DNA of 34,138 bases from an uncultured Lentisphaerota bacterium (GCA_903912445.1 CAIWHP010000226.1:1-34138); one strand, 5' to 3'. Shown: positions 16,426 through 24,441, counted from the first letter of the stretch. Notes: a model not told the origin generated them from the letters alone. A program made the numbers and translations.

Positions 16426-16959
16426 ATGCACAACGACCCGTTTGACCGCGGCAAATATCGGCGTCCGATGAACCGGTTGCGCTTCGTGCGCGTCCCCAAG
16501 CCGGGCCTATCCAAAGAGCGTATTGCGCAGCTCGTGGAGCAGAGCAACCTGGAGGATTTCCTGCTCCTCTGCGCGCCCTGTACAGGCATCAAGCTGCGGA
16601 AAATACTGCCTCAGGACATCCCGGCCATCGAGGTGTTCTTCGATGTTTATCGTAGCCGGCGGAAAGTGGGCTACATCCTGAAACAGTGGAACTCGCCCAT
16701 GGTGCGCCTGGGCACCAATATCAAGCTGCGGAAAGACCTGCCTGACCTTGCGGACAGGTTCCGCGAAATCCACCACCTCTGCTCGGTGCATTTCATCTCC
16801 CTCCTGTTCCCACCCACCGCTCCCCAGAACGCTGTCATGCCGATCTCGCTGGAGACCGCCATCAACCATGACGGTATCAACCTGGTCGTGTTTCGGGAGG
16901 CGCTATGCCGGTTCGCAACCTGCCTGGAGCGGCTGGAGCCCTTGCTGAAAGCCGGCTGA
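16426..16959 (+). CDS. protein of unknown function, about 177 residues
   Basis: I do not recognise a family. The protein is soluble, without signal peptide or transmembrane segment, and rich in Leu and Arg. It has two similar segments, IKLRKILPQDIPAIEVFFD (about 54-72) and IKLRKDLPDLADRFREIH (about 100-117), suggesting an internal repeat of roughly 46 residues. ATG 16468 (MNRLRFVRVPKPG) is an alternative start. Codon use is host-like. Confidence 0.6.
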   Translation: MHNDPFDRGKYRRPMNRLRFVRVPKPGLSKERIAQLVEQSNLEDFLLLCAPCTGIKLRKILPQDIPAIEVFFDVYRSRRKVGYILKQWNSPMVRLGTNIKLRKDLPDLADRFREIHHLCSVHFISLLFPPTAPQNAVMPISLETAINHDGINLVVFREALCRFATCLERLEPLLKAG

Positions 16960-16991
16960 TCGGATCATATCGCGCCAAGAATCAGGACGGT

Positions 16992-17049
16992 TGTAGCGGC
17001 GGCCTGTGGCCGCCGCCTGCGATCTTGCCGCGGCAGGATCGCCGCTACA
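16992..17049. repeat. nested palindromic element TGTAGCGGCG...CGCCGCTACA
   Basis: Outer arms TGTAGCGGCG and CGCCGCTACA enclose two inner hairpins, GGCGGCC-TGT-GGCCGCC and TGCCGCGGCA. The first 24 bp recur exactly at 30338-30361. It could fold as a three-way junction. Confidence 0.75.
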
Positions 17050-17198
17050 GTTTCAACGGACCCAAAACCCATGTGTACCCCCCATTCTTGACGTGCTATC
17101 GACGGCACTCGCCGGACCTGTCCAGCCAGCAGCTGCCCCACCCCACTCCCTCCTTCGATTGAGCTTCGGACAACTAGCTGACCGTTCTTGCTCGTCCT

Positions 17199-17261
17199 CG
17201 TCCTTCGTCCTCGTCCTCGAAATATCCTGTTACCGCAGATCGAGGACGAGAACGAGGACGA
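17199..17261. repeat. inverted repeat of GTCCTC hexamers
   Basis: TCGTCCTCGTCCTCGA (ending 17220) faces TCGAGGACGAGAACGAGG (from 17240) around a 19-base loop, giving about 16 pairs with one mismatch. Built from repeated GTCCTC units; likely a dispersed low-complexity repeat able to form a hairpin. Confidence 0.6.
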
Positions 17262-17399
17262 TCATATTGAAAGACACTCAACAGGGCCTCTGCTGCGATA
17301 AAAGGCTGGCCAGAAAATCCGACCCACCTATACTCGCCGGCATCCGCGCCGGCTGCCGGCGAAAGCCCCTGACGCAGCGCGGAATTTATGAGGAATAAC

Positions 17400-18278
17400 A
17401 TGCGCATGATGCAGACCATTTCACTTCTGATGTTGGCCGGCACGCTGTCGGCCATGGCCCAAAGCCAGCCGCCCGTGGTCCTCTGGCCCGACGGCGCCCC
17501 GGGCGCGCTGGGCAAGACCGACAAGGACATCCCGACGCTGACGCCGTATCTGCCGGAGCCCGGCAAGGCCACCGGCGCGGCGATGGTCATCTGTCCGGGC
17601 GGCGGCTACGGAGGGCTGGCGCCGCACGAGGGCAACGATTATGCGCTATTCCTGAATAAGCACGGCGTGACGGCCTTTGTGTTGAAGTACCGGCTAGGTT
17701 CGGCGGGCTACCGGCACCCGTGCATGCTGCAGGATGCGGCGCGCGCGGTACGCACGGTGCGGGCGCGGGCCGGCGAGTGGAAGCTCGACCCGCTGCGCGT
17801 CGGCATCATGGGCTCGTCGGCGGGCGGACACCTCGCCTCGACGCTGCTGACGCATTTCGGTGCTGGCCAACCTGTGGCGGCGGATCTGGTCGAGCGGCAG
17901 AGCTCCCGGCCCGACCTCGGCGTGCTCTGTTATGCCGTCATCACGATGGGCGAGAACACGCACAACGGCTCCCGCGCCAATTTGCTCGGCAAGGAGCCCA
18001 CACCCGAGCTGATCGAATTGCTCTCGAACGAACGGCAGGTCACGCCGCAGACGCCGCCCTGTTTCATCTGGCACACCTGGGCGGACAACGGGGTGAAGGC
18101 GGAGAACAGCCTCAACTTCGCCGCCGCGCTGCGTCGCAACAACGTGCCGTTCGACCTGCACATCTATCAGCAGGGCGGTCATGGCCTCGGCCTGGGCGCT
18201 AAACCGCCCTTTGAGCACCCCCACCCCTGGGTCCACGACCTCGTGTTCTGGCTGAAGGCCAACAAGTTCGCCAACTGA
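17400..18278 (+). CDS. secreted alpha/beta hydrolase (acetyl-xylan esterase-like)
   Basis: About 292 residues. It begins with a signal peptide (MRMMQTISLLMLAGTLSAMAQ), so it acts in the periplasm or outside. The mature part starts VVLWPDGAPGALG, typical of esterases of the COG0657/BD-FAE kind. An oxyanion loop CPGGGYGGLAPHEG (about 65-78), nucleophile elbow GSSAGGH (Ser about 140), an acid candidate in WADNG and the catalytic His in GGHGLGLG complete the triad. Likely removes acetyl or other acyl groups from plant or algal polysaccharides. ATG 17400 is chosen because AGGAA lies just upstream; ATG 17388 adds four residues. Confidence 0.85.
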   Translation: MRMMQTISLLMLAGTLSAMAQSQPPVVLWPDGAPGALGKTDKDIPTLTPYLPEPGKATGAAMVICPGGGYGGLAPHEGNDYALFLNKHGVTAFVLKYRLGSAGYRHPCMLQDAARAVRTVRARAGEWKLDPLRVGIMGSSAGGHLASTLLTHFGAGQPVAADLVERQSSRPDLGVLCYAVITMGENTHNGSRANLLGKEPTPELIELLSNERQVTPQTPPCFIWHTWADNGVKAENSLNFAAALRRNNVPFDLHIYQQGGHGLGLGAKPPFEHPHPWVHDLVFWLKANKFAN

Positions 18279-18401
18279 GCCCCCGCGCCGTTCAAACACC
18301 GACAGCCCCTCCGCCATGACTTGGTCCGGACGGCAGGACTATTTCCAGCACCTGCATGCGCGCTTTCGAGGAAGTGTTCTCGTCTTGGCGTGCCAACCGA
18401 A

Positions 18402-18431
18402 GCAAAAGGCCAGCCCACTTGGGCTGGCCTT
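18402..18431 (-). terminator. Rho-independent terminator of the tRNA-Met gene
   Basis: On the minus strand AAGGCCAGCCC-AAGT-GGGCTGGCC is followed by TTTTGCT. The 11-pair stem starts nine bases after the encoded CCA of the tRNA at 18441. Confidence 0.8.
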
Positions 18432-18440
18432 CGCGAAGGT

Positions 18441-18517
<77 letters not shown>

Positions 18518-18529
18518 GTCGCGGCCGCT

Positions 18530-18557
18530 AATGTAGCCAAAAATACGGCGGATGCAA
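18530..18557 (-). promoter_or_regulatory. promoter of tRNA-Met
   Basis: TTGCAT (-35) and TACATT (-10) with a 16-bp spacer on the minus strand. The -10 lies 12 bp upstream of the mature tRNA 5' end, giving a leader of a few bases. Confidence 0.65.
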
Positions 18558-18576
18558 GGGAATTCCTCGGAATGTT

Positions 18577-19560
18577 TCAAGTCCACACGGGTGTCAGCAG
18601 GGAGAGGTTCTCCCGCTCGTCGCGTTGCACGCGGGTGTTGAGCGCGGTCCCGACAGGGCCGGGACGACCGTCGCCGACGCACCGCCCGTCCCACTCGACG
18701 ACGCTGGTGACATCGGGCGTGGTGCCGAAAATCAAGATCTCGGCGGCGGCCTGCGCCATGGCACGCGTGATGGCGCCACGCCCGGTACCGGCCAGCAACC
18801 CCTGCTCCACCAGTTCCGCCGCCAGCTCCAGCGCGCGGTTCATCGTCGTGCCGGCGAGGATGTGTTCCGGGCCGGGCAGCAACAGCCGGCGGTCGGCGGT
18901 GACGATGCCGAAATTCTCCGTCGCCCCTTCCGCCAGATGGCCGGCGGCGTCGAAGGTGACGACAAAATCCACGCCGGCCTCGACGGCCTCGAGCTTCATC
19001 AGCGCGTTGGGCAGATAGTTCACGGTCTTGATCGTGGCGAAGAAATCCGCCTTGACCGGAATGCGGCTGGTGACGATGCGCGCGCCGCCGGGGTGCGCCG
19101 TCATGAAGGCGGGATGCCCGGCGTAGGCGAGGATGTAGAGCGAGGCGCGCGGGCAGTCGCGCGGGTTGATCCCGAGGCTGCCGGGGCCGCGGCCGAGCAG
19201 GAGGCGGACAAGGCAGTCGCGCCGGCCGCCCGCGCGCACGGTCGCGAGGACGGCATCGCGCAGGCCGGCGCGGTCCAGCGGCAGAGGGAGGAAGACGCAA
19301 GCGCCGGAGTGCTCCAGCCGGTCCAGGTGCGCTTCGAGGTTGTAGAGGCTCCCGGCGAGGCACTTGGCGGTGTCGAAGACGCCGTCACCGCGGTGCACCA
19401 GATGGTCGTCGGCCGGCACGAGCATCAGGCGCGGATCGGTGACGATGCCGCCGAGCACGCTGGAGAACATGGCGAAATAATGCTGCTGGTACGGCGCGGG
19501 CGGCGCGGCCAGCCGCGCGGCGACCGCGGCGCCGTCGAGAACGGGGAAAGTGGTGTTCAT
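18577..19560 (-). CDS. class IV PLP-dependent aminotransferase
   Basis: A 327-residue fold-type IV enzyme related to branched-chain aminotransferase, D-amino-acid aminotransferase and aminodeoxychorismate lyase. Visible: HRGDGVFDTAK (56-66), EAHLDRLEHS (76-85), the Schiff-base Lys in TIKTVNYLPN (K178), EGATENFGI (211-219, PLP-contacting Glu215), and TTMNRALEL after ILAG. I cannot settle the substrate from motifs. It is divergent from the CPBP protease gene, their starts only 70 bp apart. A 24-bp gap separates its end from the putative tRNA promoter, so it may be read through into the tRNA unit. Confidence 0.87.
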   Translation of the reverse strand: MNTTFPVLDGAAVAARLAAPPAPYQQHYFAMFSSVLGGIVTDPRLMLVPADDHLVHRGDGVFDTAKCLAGSLYNLEAHLDRLEHSGACVFLPLPLDRAGLRDAVLATVRAGGRRDCLVRLLLGRGPGSLGINPRDCPRASLYILAYAGHPAFMTAHPGGARIVTSRIPVKADFFATIKTVNYLPNALMKLEAVEAGVDFVVTFDAAGHLAEGATENFGIVTADRRLLLPGPEHILAGTTMNRALELAAELVEQGLLAGTGRGAITRAMAQAAAEILIFGTTPDVTSVVEWDGRCVGDGRPGPVGTALNTRVQRDERENLSLLTPVWT

Positions 19561-19630
19561 GTGTGCCGATGATTGGGAAAAGCGTCGCCATCCGCAAGTT
19601 TTTCCTTACAATGCGTCTGGATTTTTTGTC

Positions 19631-20356
19631 ATGGACATCGCCGCCCAGAAGCCCGAGACCGGCCGCATGGCCTACGCGAGCCACATCGCGCCCTTTGGGG
19701 CCTGGATGGCGATCATGATCTTTCTGGATGTGCCGCAGATTCCGCCGGCGTGGCGCTATGCGACGCAGACGGTCCTCTGCACGCTGCTGTTGCTGGCGCT
19801 GCGGCCGTGGCGCTGGTACCCGCGCTCCAGCGTGCGCCACCTGCCGTTCGCCTTCGCGGTGGGCGTGGCGGTGCTGGCGGTCTGGGTCGTGCCGGAGCTG
19901 CCCTGGACCAAGGCCCACTGCCCGGCGTTCCACGCCTTCTACATGCGCTTCCTCGCGGTGCAGCCCTGGTTCGATGTGCCGGCGCTGCCCAAGGTCTGGC
20001 CCTTTGCGCCAGAGCACTGCGGCTGGGGGCTCGCGCTGGTCAAGCTGTTCGGCACCTCCGTGACGATCGCCGCGTGCGAGGAGCTGTTCTGGCGCAGCTT
20101 CGTCTATCGCTGGATGCTCGGCGACAAGTTCTGGCGGGTGGACCTGGGCCAGTTTCAGCCGTTCATCTTCCTGGCGGTCAGCCTCATCTTCGGCCTCGAG
20201 CACAGCCAGTGGTTCGCGGGGATCCTCGCCGGGCTCGGCTTCGGCTGGGTGCTGCTGCGGACGCGCGACATCGCGGCGGCGATCTTCGCCCACGGGGTGA
20301 CGAACTTCCTGCTCGGCCTCTACATCCTGGCGACCGGCGACTATCATTTCTGGTGA
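19631..20356 (+). CDS. CPBP/CAAX-type intramembrane protease, PEP-CTERM-associated subtype
   Basis: A 241-residue multi-pass membrane protein. Catalytic residues of the CPBP family are in place: CEELFWRSF (E150, E151, R155), GLEHSQW (His191) and HGVTNFLLG (His221, Asn225). It resembles the 'CAAX prenyl protease-related' subfamily described from species with PEP-CTERM/exosortase systems. About five to seven membrane segments are seen. I chose ATG 19631 over an in-frame ATG at 19550, which would overlap the divergent aminotransferase gene. The Lrp-like gene follows after 24 bp. Confidence 0.82.
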   Translation: MDIAAQKPETGRMAYASHIAPFGAWMAIMIFLDVPQIPPAWRYATQTVLCTLLLLALRPWRWYPRSSVRHLPFAFAVGVAVLAVWVVPELPWTKAHCPAFHAFYMRFLAVQPWFDVPALPKVWPFAPEHCGWGLALVKLFGTSVTIAACEELFWRSFVYRWMLGDKFWRVDLGQFQPFIFLAVSLIFGLEHSQWFAGILAGLGFGWVLLRTRDIAAAIFAHGVTNFLLGLYILATGDYHFW

Positions 20357-20380
20357 ACCAACCCCCAAGAGGATGAAGCT

Positions 20381-20662
20381 ATGATCACTGCCATGGTGCT
20401 GCTGAATACCGAACGCGGCCGGGTGAACGAGGTGGCGGAGCGCCTGGCGGACCTGGCGGGCATCACGGAGGTCTTCTCCGTGGCCGGCCGCCACGACCTC
20501 GTGGCGATCCTGCGCGTCAAGGACAACGAGGCCCTGGCGGACCTCGTGACGCGCCACATGCTGCTGATCCCCGGCATCACGAAGTCGGAAACCCTGATCG
20601 CCTTCAAGGTGTTCTCCCGGCACGACCTCGAGAGCATGTTCGCCATCGGCGCGGAAAAATAG
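20381..20662 (+). CDS. stand-alone Lrp/AsnC ligand-binding (RAM) domain protein
   Basis: A 93-residue protein consisting only of the Lrp/AsnC C-terminal ligand-binding domain, without the DNA-binding part. Typical segments are MVLLNTERGRVNEVAERLA, the VAGRHDLVAILRV strand and the C-terminal VFSRHD. Such small proteins form dimers or octamers that bind amino acids; targets are unknown. It lies 24 bp after the CPBP gene and 7 bp before hemW, so the three are probably co-transcribed. Confidence 0.85.
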   Translation: MITAMVLLNTERGRVNEVAERLADLAGITEVFSVAGRHDLVAILRVKDNEALADLVTRHMLLIPGITKSETLIAFKVFSRHDLESMFAIGAEK

Positions 20663-20669
20663 CCGCGCC

Positions 20670-21803
20670 ATGCCGGGCCTCTACATCCACATCCCGTTCT
20701 GCGCGCGCAAGTGCGCCTACTGCGATTTCTACTCGCTGCCGCTGGCGGCTTTTCCAAGCTTTGGAAAAACAGTCGCCCGGTTTTTCCAAGCCTTGGATAA
20801 GGAACTGGCAACCCTGCCCCCAGCCTTCGCGCCGGACACGATCTACATCGGCGGCGGCACGCCGACCGCGCTCGACGCGGCGCAGCTGGGCGCCTTGCTC
20901 GACCTGGTGCGGCGGCGCGTGCCGCCCGGCGCGGTGCGCGAGTGGACGGTCGAGGCGAATCCCGGGACGCTCGAGGCCGACAAGGCGGCGGCGCTGCGGC
21001 GCGCCGGCGTCAACCGCGTCTCGCTCGGCGTGCAGTCGCTCGACGATGGCGCGCTGCGCCGCCTCGGCCGGCTGCACACGGCGGCGGAGGCGCGCGCCGG
21101 CTTCGACCTGCTGCGCGCCGCGGGGTTCGACAACGTGAGCGTGGATCTGATGTATGCGCTGCCGGGCGAGACCACCGCGCATGTGCAGTCGGATGTGCGC
21201 GGCCTGCTCGCGTGGCAACCGGAGCACGTCTCCTGCTACGCGCTCGGCATCGAGCCGGGCACGCCGCTCGCGGAGCAGCAGGCGCGCGGCGCGCTCGCCG
21301 AGGTGCCGGACGAGGAGCAGGCGGAGCAATACCAGTCGATCCGCCGCGAGTTGCAGGCGGCGGGCTTCCAGCACTACGAGATTTCCAACTTCGCGCGGCC
21401 GGGCCGCGCGTGCCGGCACAACCTGAACTACTGGCGCGGCGGCGAGTACGCCGGCTGCGGTCCGGCGGCGCACGGCCACCTGGCGCGCCGGCGGCATGCG
21501 AACATCGAGGATGTGGCGACCTATTGCCAGCGCATCGAGGCGGGCGGATCGCCGCGCGCTTTCGAAGAGGAACTGGCGCCAGAGCCGAAGGCGCGCGAGA
21601 CGCTGATCGTCTGGCTGCGGCTCCTGGAGGGCGTGGACTTGGCGGCGTTCCAGCAGCTAACCGGCTTTGACGCGCTCACGCTCGGCGGCGCGGCGCTGGA
21701 ACGATTCAGGGCGCAAGGTTGGGTCGAACTGGCAGACGGCCATCTGCGCCTGGCCGGGCGCGCGCTATTCGTCAGCGACCGGGTATTTGCGGAGCTGGTC
21801 TAA
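20670..21803 (+). CDS. hemW: HemW-type radical SAM heme chaperone
   Basis: A 377-residue radical SAM protein of the HemW family (heme chaperone, formerly called oxygen-independent coproporphyrinogen oxidase-like). The N-terminus LYIHIPFCARKCAYCDF carries the Fe-S cysteines C11, C15 and C18; then IYIGGGTPT, VEANPGT, GVNRVSLGVQS, HYEISNFARPG and HNLNYWRGGEY. Residues about 28-44 (FPSFGKTVARFFQALDK) are encoded by a pair of the dispersed TTTTCCAA palindromes. The distance from CDF to IYIGGGTP is about the same as in E. coli HemW, so the element stands in for the normal helix there and the frame is intact. The C-terminus VFAELV is repeated just after the stop and again after the porin gene. Confidence 0.92.
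   Translation: MPGLYIHIPFCARKCAYCDFYSLPLAAFPSFGKTVARFFQALDKELATLPPAFAPDTIYIGGGTPTALDAAQLGALLDLVRRRVPPGAVREWTVEANPGTLEADKAAALRRAGVNRVSLGVQSLDDGALRRLGRLHTAAEARAGFDLLRAAGFDNVSVDLMYALPGETTAHVQSDVRGLLAWQPEHVSCYALGIEPGTPLAEQQARGALAEVPDEEQAEQYQSIRRELQAAGFQHYEISNFARPGRACRHNLNYWRGGEYAGCGPAAHGHLARRRHANIEDVATYCQRIEAGGSPRAFEEELAPEPKARETLIVWLRLLEGVDLAAFQQLTGFDALTLGGAALERFRAQGWVELADGHLRLAGRALFVSDRVFAELV
20750..20800. repeat. palindrome pair inside the hemW coding region
   Basis: TTTTCCAAGCTTTGGAAAA (20750-20768) and TTTTTCCAAGCCTTGGATAA (20781-20800) have centres about 31.5 bp apart, the same layout as the intergenic pairs. Translated in frame as FPSFGK...FFQALDK. Confidence 0.85.
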
Positions 21804-21827
21804 GTTTTTGCTGAACTGGTCGGCTGA
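21783..21827 (+). repeat. tandem repeat of the hemW 3' end
   Basis: The last codons of hemW (GTATTTGCGGAGCTGGTC then TAA) are followed at once by GTTTTTGCTGAACTGGTC, GGC and TGA, 15 of 18 bases alike, period 21. Both read VFAELV. A third version stands at 23356-23376 after the porin gene. Confidence 0.75.
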
Positions 21828-21890
21828 TTTCGATAGATTAAAACGGGTCAGGGTATTCGCGTGCGTGGATGCAGGGGTGAAGGGGCTTAT

Positions 21891-23318
21891 ATGACGAAAC
21901 AACACGCAGGATGGTGGCTGGTGTGCGTCGGGTTGGGGCTATGCGCGGCCCAGATGGCGCCGGCGGCGCAGACCAACGGCGTCGTGCGCTGGGGTGGCGA
22001 CTTACGCGTGCGCGAGGAGCACTTCAACTACATCCCGATCAAGGCGGATCCGCCGGGCTACACCCGCGGCGGCGAAAACGACTACCTGCGCATCCGGCCG
22101 CGGCTCTGGATGGAGGTGGATCCAGGCCGCGACCTGACGCTGCGCGTGCGCCTCGCGGACGAGATGCGGCTGTGGAACAAGCCCAGCCCGCGGCCCACGC
22201 TGCAGCGGTCAAATTACGATCCGCCGGATGAGATCCTTTTCGACAACCTTTACCTGGACTGGCGCGACCTGGCCCAGGGACGGCTCGACCTGCGCCTGGG
22301 CCGCCAGGACGTGATCTATGGCAATGGGCGGGTGATCCTGGATGGTACGCCCAAGGACGGGTCGCGCTCGCTCTACCTCAACGCCCTGAAGGCAACCTGG
22401 AAGGACATCCCGGACACGAAGGTGGATTTCCTCGCCATCTATGACCCCTCCATCGATCCGCTCGCGATGAACAGCTCCGACCGCGACGTGACGGGCTTCA
22501 CCGCGGCCAACGACGGCATGGACGAGAGCGGCGGCGGCTTCTACCTCAAGAACCGTTCCTTCAAAGACATGCCTGTCGAACTCTACGGCTTGTACAAACG
22601 CGAAAGCCCCTACGAGGTGGCCGCCAAAAAAGATGCGGCCGGGAACTATGTCGCGCCGAAGCTCGCGTGGCAGACCCTCGACAGCACGCACGGCGTGATC
22701 AACAACCCGGCGCTGAACCTCGGCACCTTCGGCTTCCGCATCGAGCCGCGGTTGACCAAGCGGCTCACCGCCAACGTGGAAGCCGCGGTGCAGGTCGGCC
22801 AACGTAACGATGTCGGCGTGGGCGCCTACATGCTGGATATCGGTCTGACCAACACGTTGCCGGTGTGCGAGAGCCTCAAGCCGGCCGTCTTCGCCAGCTT
22901 CTATCTGCTGTCCGGCGACGATCCGAAGACCGGCCACGACGAAGGCTGGAATCCCCTGTGGTCGCGCTGGCCGCAGAACAGTGAACTGTATGTCTATGCC
23001 TTTGATGCCGATGGCGCCGGCCGCTGGTCCAACCTGATCATGCCCACGCTCGGCGCCTATTGCTCGCCGTGTGACTGGCTGGTGACCACGATCTCCGGCA
23101 GCTATCTCGCGGCGCCTGCGGCGGACGGCCCCGGCGGCGGCCATGAACGCGGCTGGATGGGCATCCTGAACGGCACGTTTACCCTCGGGCGTGGCTGGCT
23201 CACGCAGAACGACGTGATCAAGGGGCACCTCTTGCTGGAACTGATCCGGCCCGGCGACTATTACAAAGTGGGCGACACGTCCTACTTCTTGCGCTGGCAG
23301 CTCAGCTACGAGTTCTGA
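21891..23318 (+). CDS. alginate-export-type outer-membrane porin
   Basis: About 475 residues. It has a signal peptide (to about residue 26, ...AAQMAPAAQ) and then an alternating aromatic beta-barrel sequence with RWGGDLRVREEHFNY, LRIRPRLWMEV, FDNLYLDWRDL and LRLGRQDVIYGNGRVILDG, the last typical of the alginate_exp family (AlgE/OprE-like barrels). It ends in LRWQLSYEF, with a terminal Phe suitable for BAM recognition. Substrate is unknown; a large anionic or sugar ligand is possible. AAGGGG precedes the ATG at 21891. The gene lies between copies of the hemW 3' end, which suggests insertion behind hemW. Confidence 0.85.
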   Translation: MTKQHAGWWLVCVGLGLCAAQMAPAAQTNGVVRWGGDLRVREEHFNYIPIKADPPGYTRGGENDYLRIRPRLWMEVDPGRDLTLRVRLADEMRLWNKPSPRPTLQRSNYDPPDEILFDNLYLDWRDLAQGRLDLRLGRQDVIYGNGRVILDGTPKDGSRSLYLNALKATWKDIPDTKVDFLAIYDPSIDPLAMNSSDRDVTGFTAANDGMDESGGGFYLKNRSFKDMPVELYGLYKRESPYEVAAKKDAAGNYVAPKLAWQTLDSTHGVINNPALNLGTFGFRIEPRLTKRLTANVEAAVQVGQRNDVGVGAYMLDIGLTNTLPVCESLKPAVFASFYLLSGDDPKTGHDEGWNPLWSRWPQNSELYVYAFDADGAGRWSNLIMPTLGAYCSPCDWLVTTISGSYLAAPAADGPGGGHERGWMGILNGTFTLGRGWLTQNDVIKGHLLLELIRPGDYYKVGDTSYFLRWQLSYEF

Positions 23319-23323
23319 GGCGG

Positions 23324-23376
23324 GCGGGCGCGCCCTGTTCGTCTGCGGGAGAGGTTGTTCGCGGAACTGGTCTGAC
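23324..23376 (+). pseudogene. second copy of the hemW 3' end (relic)
   Basis: Directly after the porin stop the DNA reads GCGGGCGCGCCCTGTTCGTC, close to hemW 21754-21774 (GRALFV), then TTGTTCGCGGAACTGGTC and TGA (LFAELV-stop). With a 2-base insertion near 23348 removed the peptide would be GRALFVCERLFAELV, against GRALFVSDRVFAELV in hemW. It therefore looks like a decayed, diverged hemW tail cut off from its gene by the porin segment. Confidence 0.65.
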
Positions 23377-23756
23377 GGCAGACGTTGAGCACGAAGATAA
23401 CGAAGGGAACAAAGAGCTTCGTTCCCTTCATGGTCTTATGTGAACTTCTTCCGCTGCCGCTCTCCCGTGCGAGGTCCTATACAGGGTGATGACGCACTGC
23501 CAGCAGCGGAAGAAACGACAGCATCATTAGGGGCAGAACCATTTCACCACGGCACTGCGCCTCCTGATGATGCTGCCCTCAATGATTCTGTCGAAATCTG
23601 TTTGCGGCGTAGTCCCCCGGCGGCGTGACGCGCCGCCCGCCAAACACTCAACCGGGTGGGCGTGGCTGGACAACCCCGACCGACAAGAAAACCGGTGCCG
23701 ACGGAGAGCGCGGTGCGTTGAGCGGGGCCGTTGGAAGCCTGTATCTGGCCGGGCAC
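23377..23756. other. gene-free stretch after the porin
   Basis: No gene is supported. GAAGGGAAC (23402-23410) faces GTTCCCTTC (23421-23429), a hairpin that might end the porin message but has no U-run. CAGCATCATTAGG (from 23519) faces CCTGATGATGCTG (to 23575) across about 30 bases. I found no riboswitch consensus on either strand. Confidence 0.5.
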
Positions 23757-23793
23757 AAAAAAGCGACCGCGGCTTGTGAGGGCCGCGGCCGCG
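23757..23793 (-). terminator. Rho-independent terminator of the rhodanese gene
   Basis: On the minus strand GCGGCCGCGGC...GCCGCGGTCGC is followed by TTTTTT (23762-23757). It lies 21 bp after the rhodanese stop. Confidence 0.85.
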
Positions 23794-23813
23794 AGCGGAT
23801 CATGCGTCAGGCT

Positions 23814-24203
23814 TTACGAACCTTTTTCGACGGACGCTTTGGCGCCTTTCCAGCCGTGAAGGCCGGCGGAGAGGTGCTTGACGTTGGTGTAGCCCAGCTT
23901 GGCCGCGGCCGCCGCGGCGGCTTTGTAGGCGCCGCACTTGGGGCCGCCGCAATAGGCGACGATCAAGGCACCCTTGTCCTGCGGCAGCAACTTGGCCAGC
24001 TTGTCCTTCTGGGTCGCGAAGTCGATCGCGCCCGGGATATGGCCTTCCTGCCACGATTCGGTGCCATTGGCATCCAGCACCGTCACGGTCTTGGCCGCGA
24101 GGGCCGCCTGCAGGTCCGGGATCGTGATGTCGGAATATTCGGCCGCACCCACCACCACCGTTGCGGCCAGCGCCGCGACCAACACTGCGAGTATCTTTTT
24201 CAT
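23814..24203 (-). CDS. periplasmic single-domain rhodanese
   Basis: A 129-residue protein with a signal peptide (MKKILAVLVAALAATVVVGAA) and one rhodanese domain: TVLDANGTESWQEGHIPGAI (41-60) and the active-site loop AYCGGPKCGA (Cys85). It may transfer sulfane sulfur or bind redox or metal partners in the periplasm. ATG 24203 has AAAGGAA seven bases upstream; a frame extends 19 codons further without a ribosome-binding site. It lies 94 bp downstream of tRNA-Glu on the same strand with no clear terminator between, so the two may form one transcript ending at 23757. Confidence 0.87.
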   Translation of the reverse strand: MKKILAVLVAALAATVVVGAAEYSDITIPDLQAALAAKTVTVLDANGTESWQEGHIPGAIDFATQKDKLAKLLPQDKGALIVAYCGGPKCGAYKAAAAAAAKLGYTNVKHLSAGLHGWKGAKASVEKGS

Positions 24204-24297
24204 CTTTTGTTCCTTTGGTTCAACGGCGGGAAACATCCGGCATAACACCGGCGCTGTCAAATGGTGGGAGGAAACTAGTTGTCGCCGCAGCGCAGGT

Positions 24298-24373
24298 TGG
24301 CGCCCCTAACCGGATTCGAACCGATGTTCCCAGGATGAGAACCTGGTGTCCTAGGCCTCTAGACGATAAGGGC
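24298..24373 (-). tRNA. tRNA-Glu (CUC)
   Basis: A 76-nt cloverleaf on the minus strand with anticodon loop TTCTCAT in stem CCAGG/CCTGG, acceptor GCCCTTA/TAGGGGC with one G-U pair, discriminator G and CCA encoded. The D-arm TCGTCTAGAGGCCTAGGA matches bacterial tRNA-Glu. Confidence 0.95.
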
Positions 24374-24387
24374 GAAAAGCGGCGCGC

Positions 24388-24416
24388 ACGATAGCCGCTT
24401 GCCCCTTGCGCGTCAA
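24388..24416 (-). promoter_or_regulatory. promoter of tRNA-Glu
   Basis: TTGACG (-35) and TATCGT (-10) separated by 17 bp on the minus strand; the -10 ends 14 bp before the mature tRNA 5' end. Confidence 0.7.
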
Positions 24417-24441
24417 GCAGCGCGTTTGACAAAATGAAAGC

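Larger units (their letters stand above)
16960..17387. other. gene-free stretch with two hairpin repeats
   Basis: No gene is supported. It holds the nested palindrome at 16992-17049 and the GTCCTC hexamer inverted repeat at 17199-17261. No clear promoter is seen before the hydrolase gene. Confidence 0.6.

Noticed and set aside
18406-18431. Terminator for the plus-strand hydrolase gene
   Set aside because: No T-run on the plus strand and it lies more than 120 bp past the stop; it fits the minus-strand tRNA.
19385-20671. Minus-strand frame of 428 codons opposite the CPBP protease
   Set aside because: Charged low-complexity translation typical of GC-rich shadows, and the plus strand has intact catalytic motifs.
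23455-23756. Cobalamin or other riboswitch
   Set aside because: No conserved box on either strand and no suitable downstream gene.
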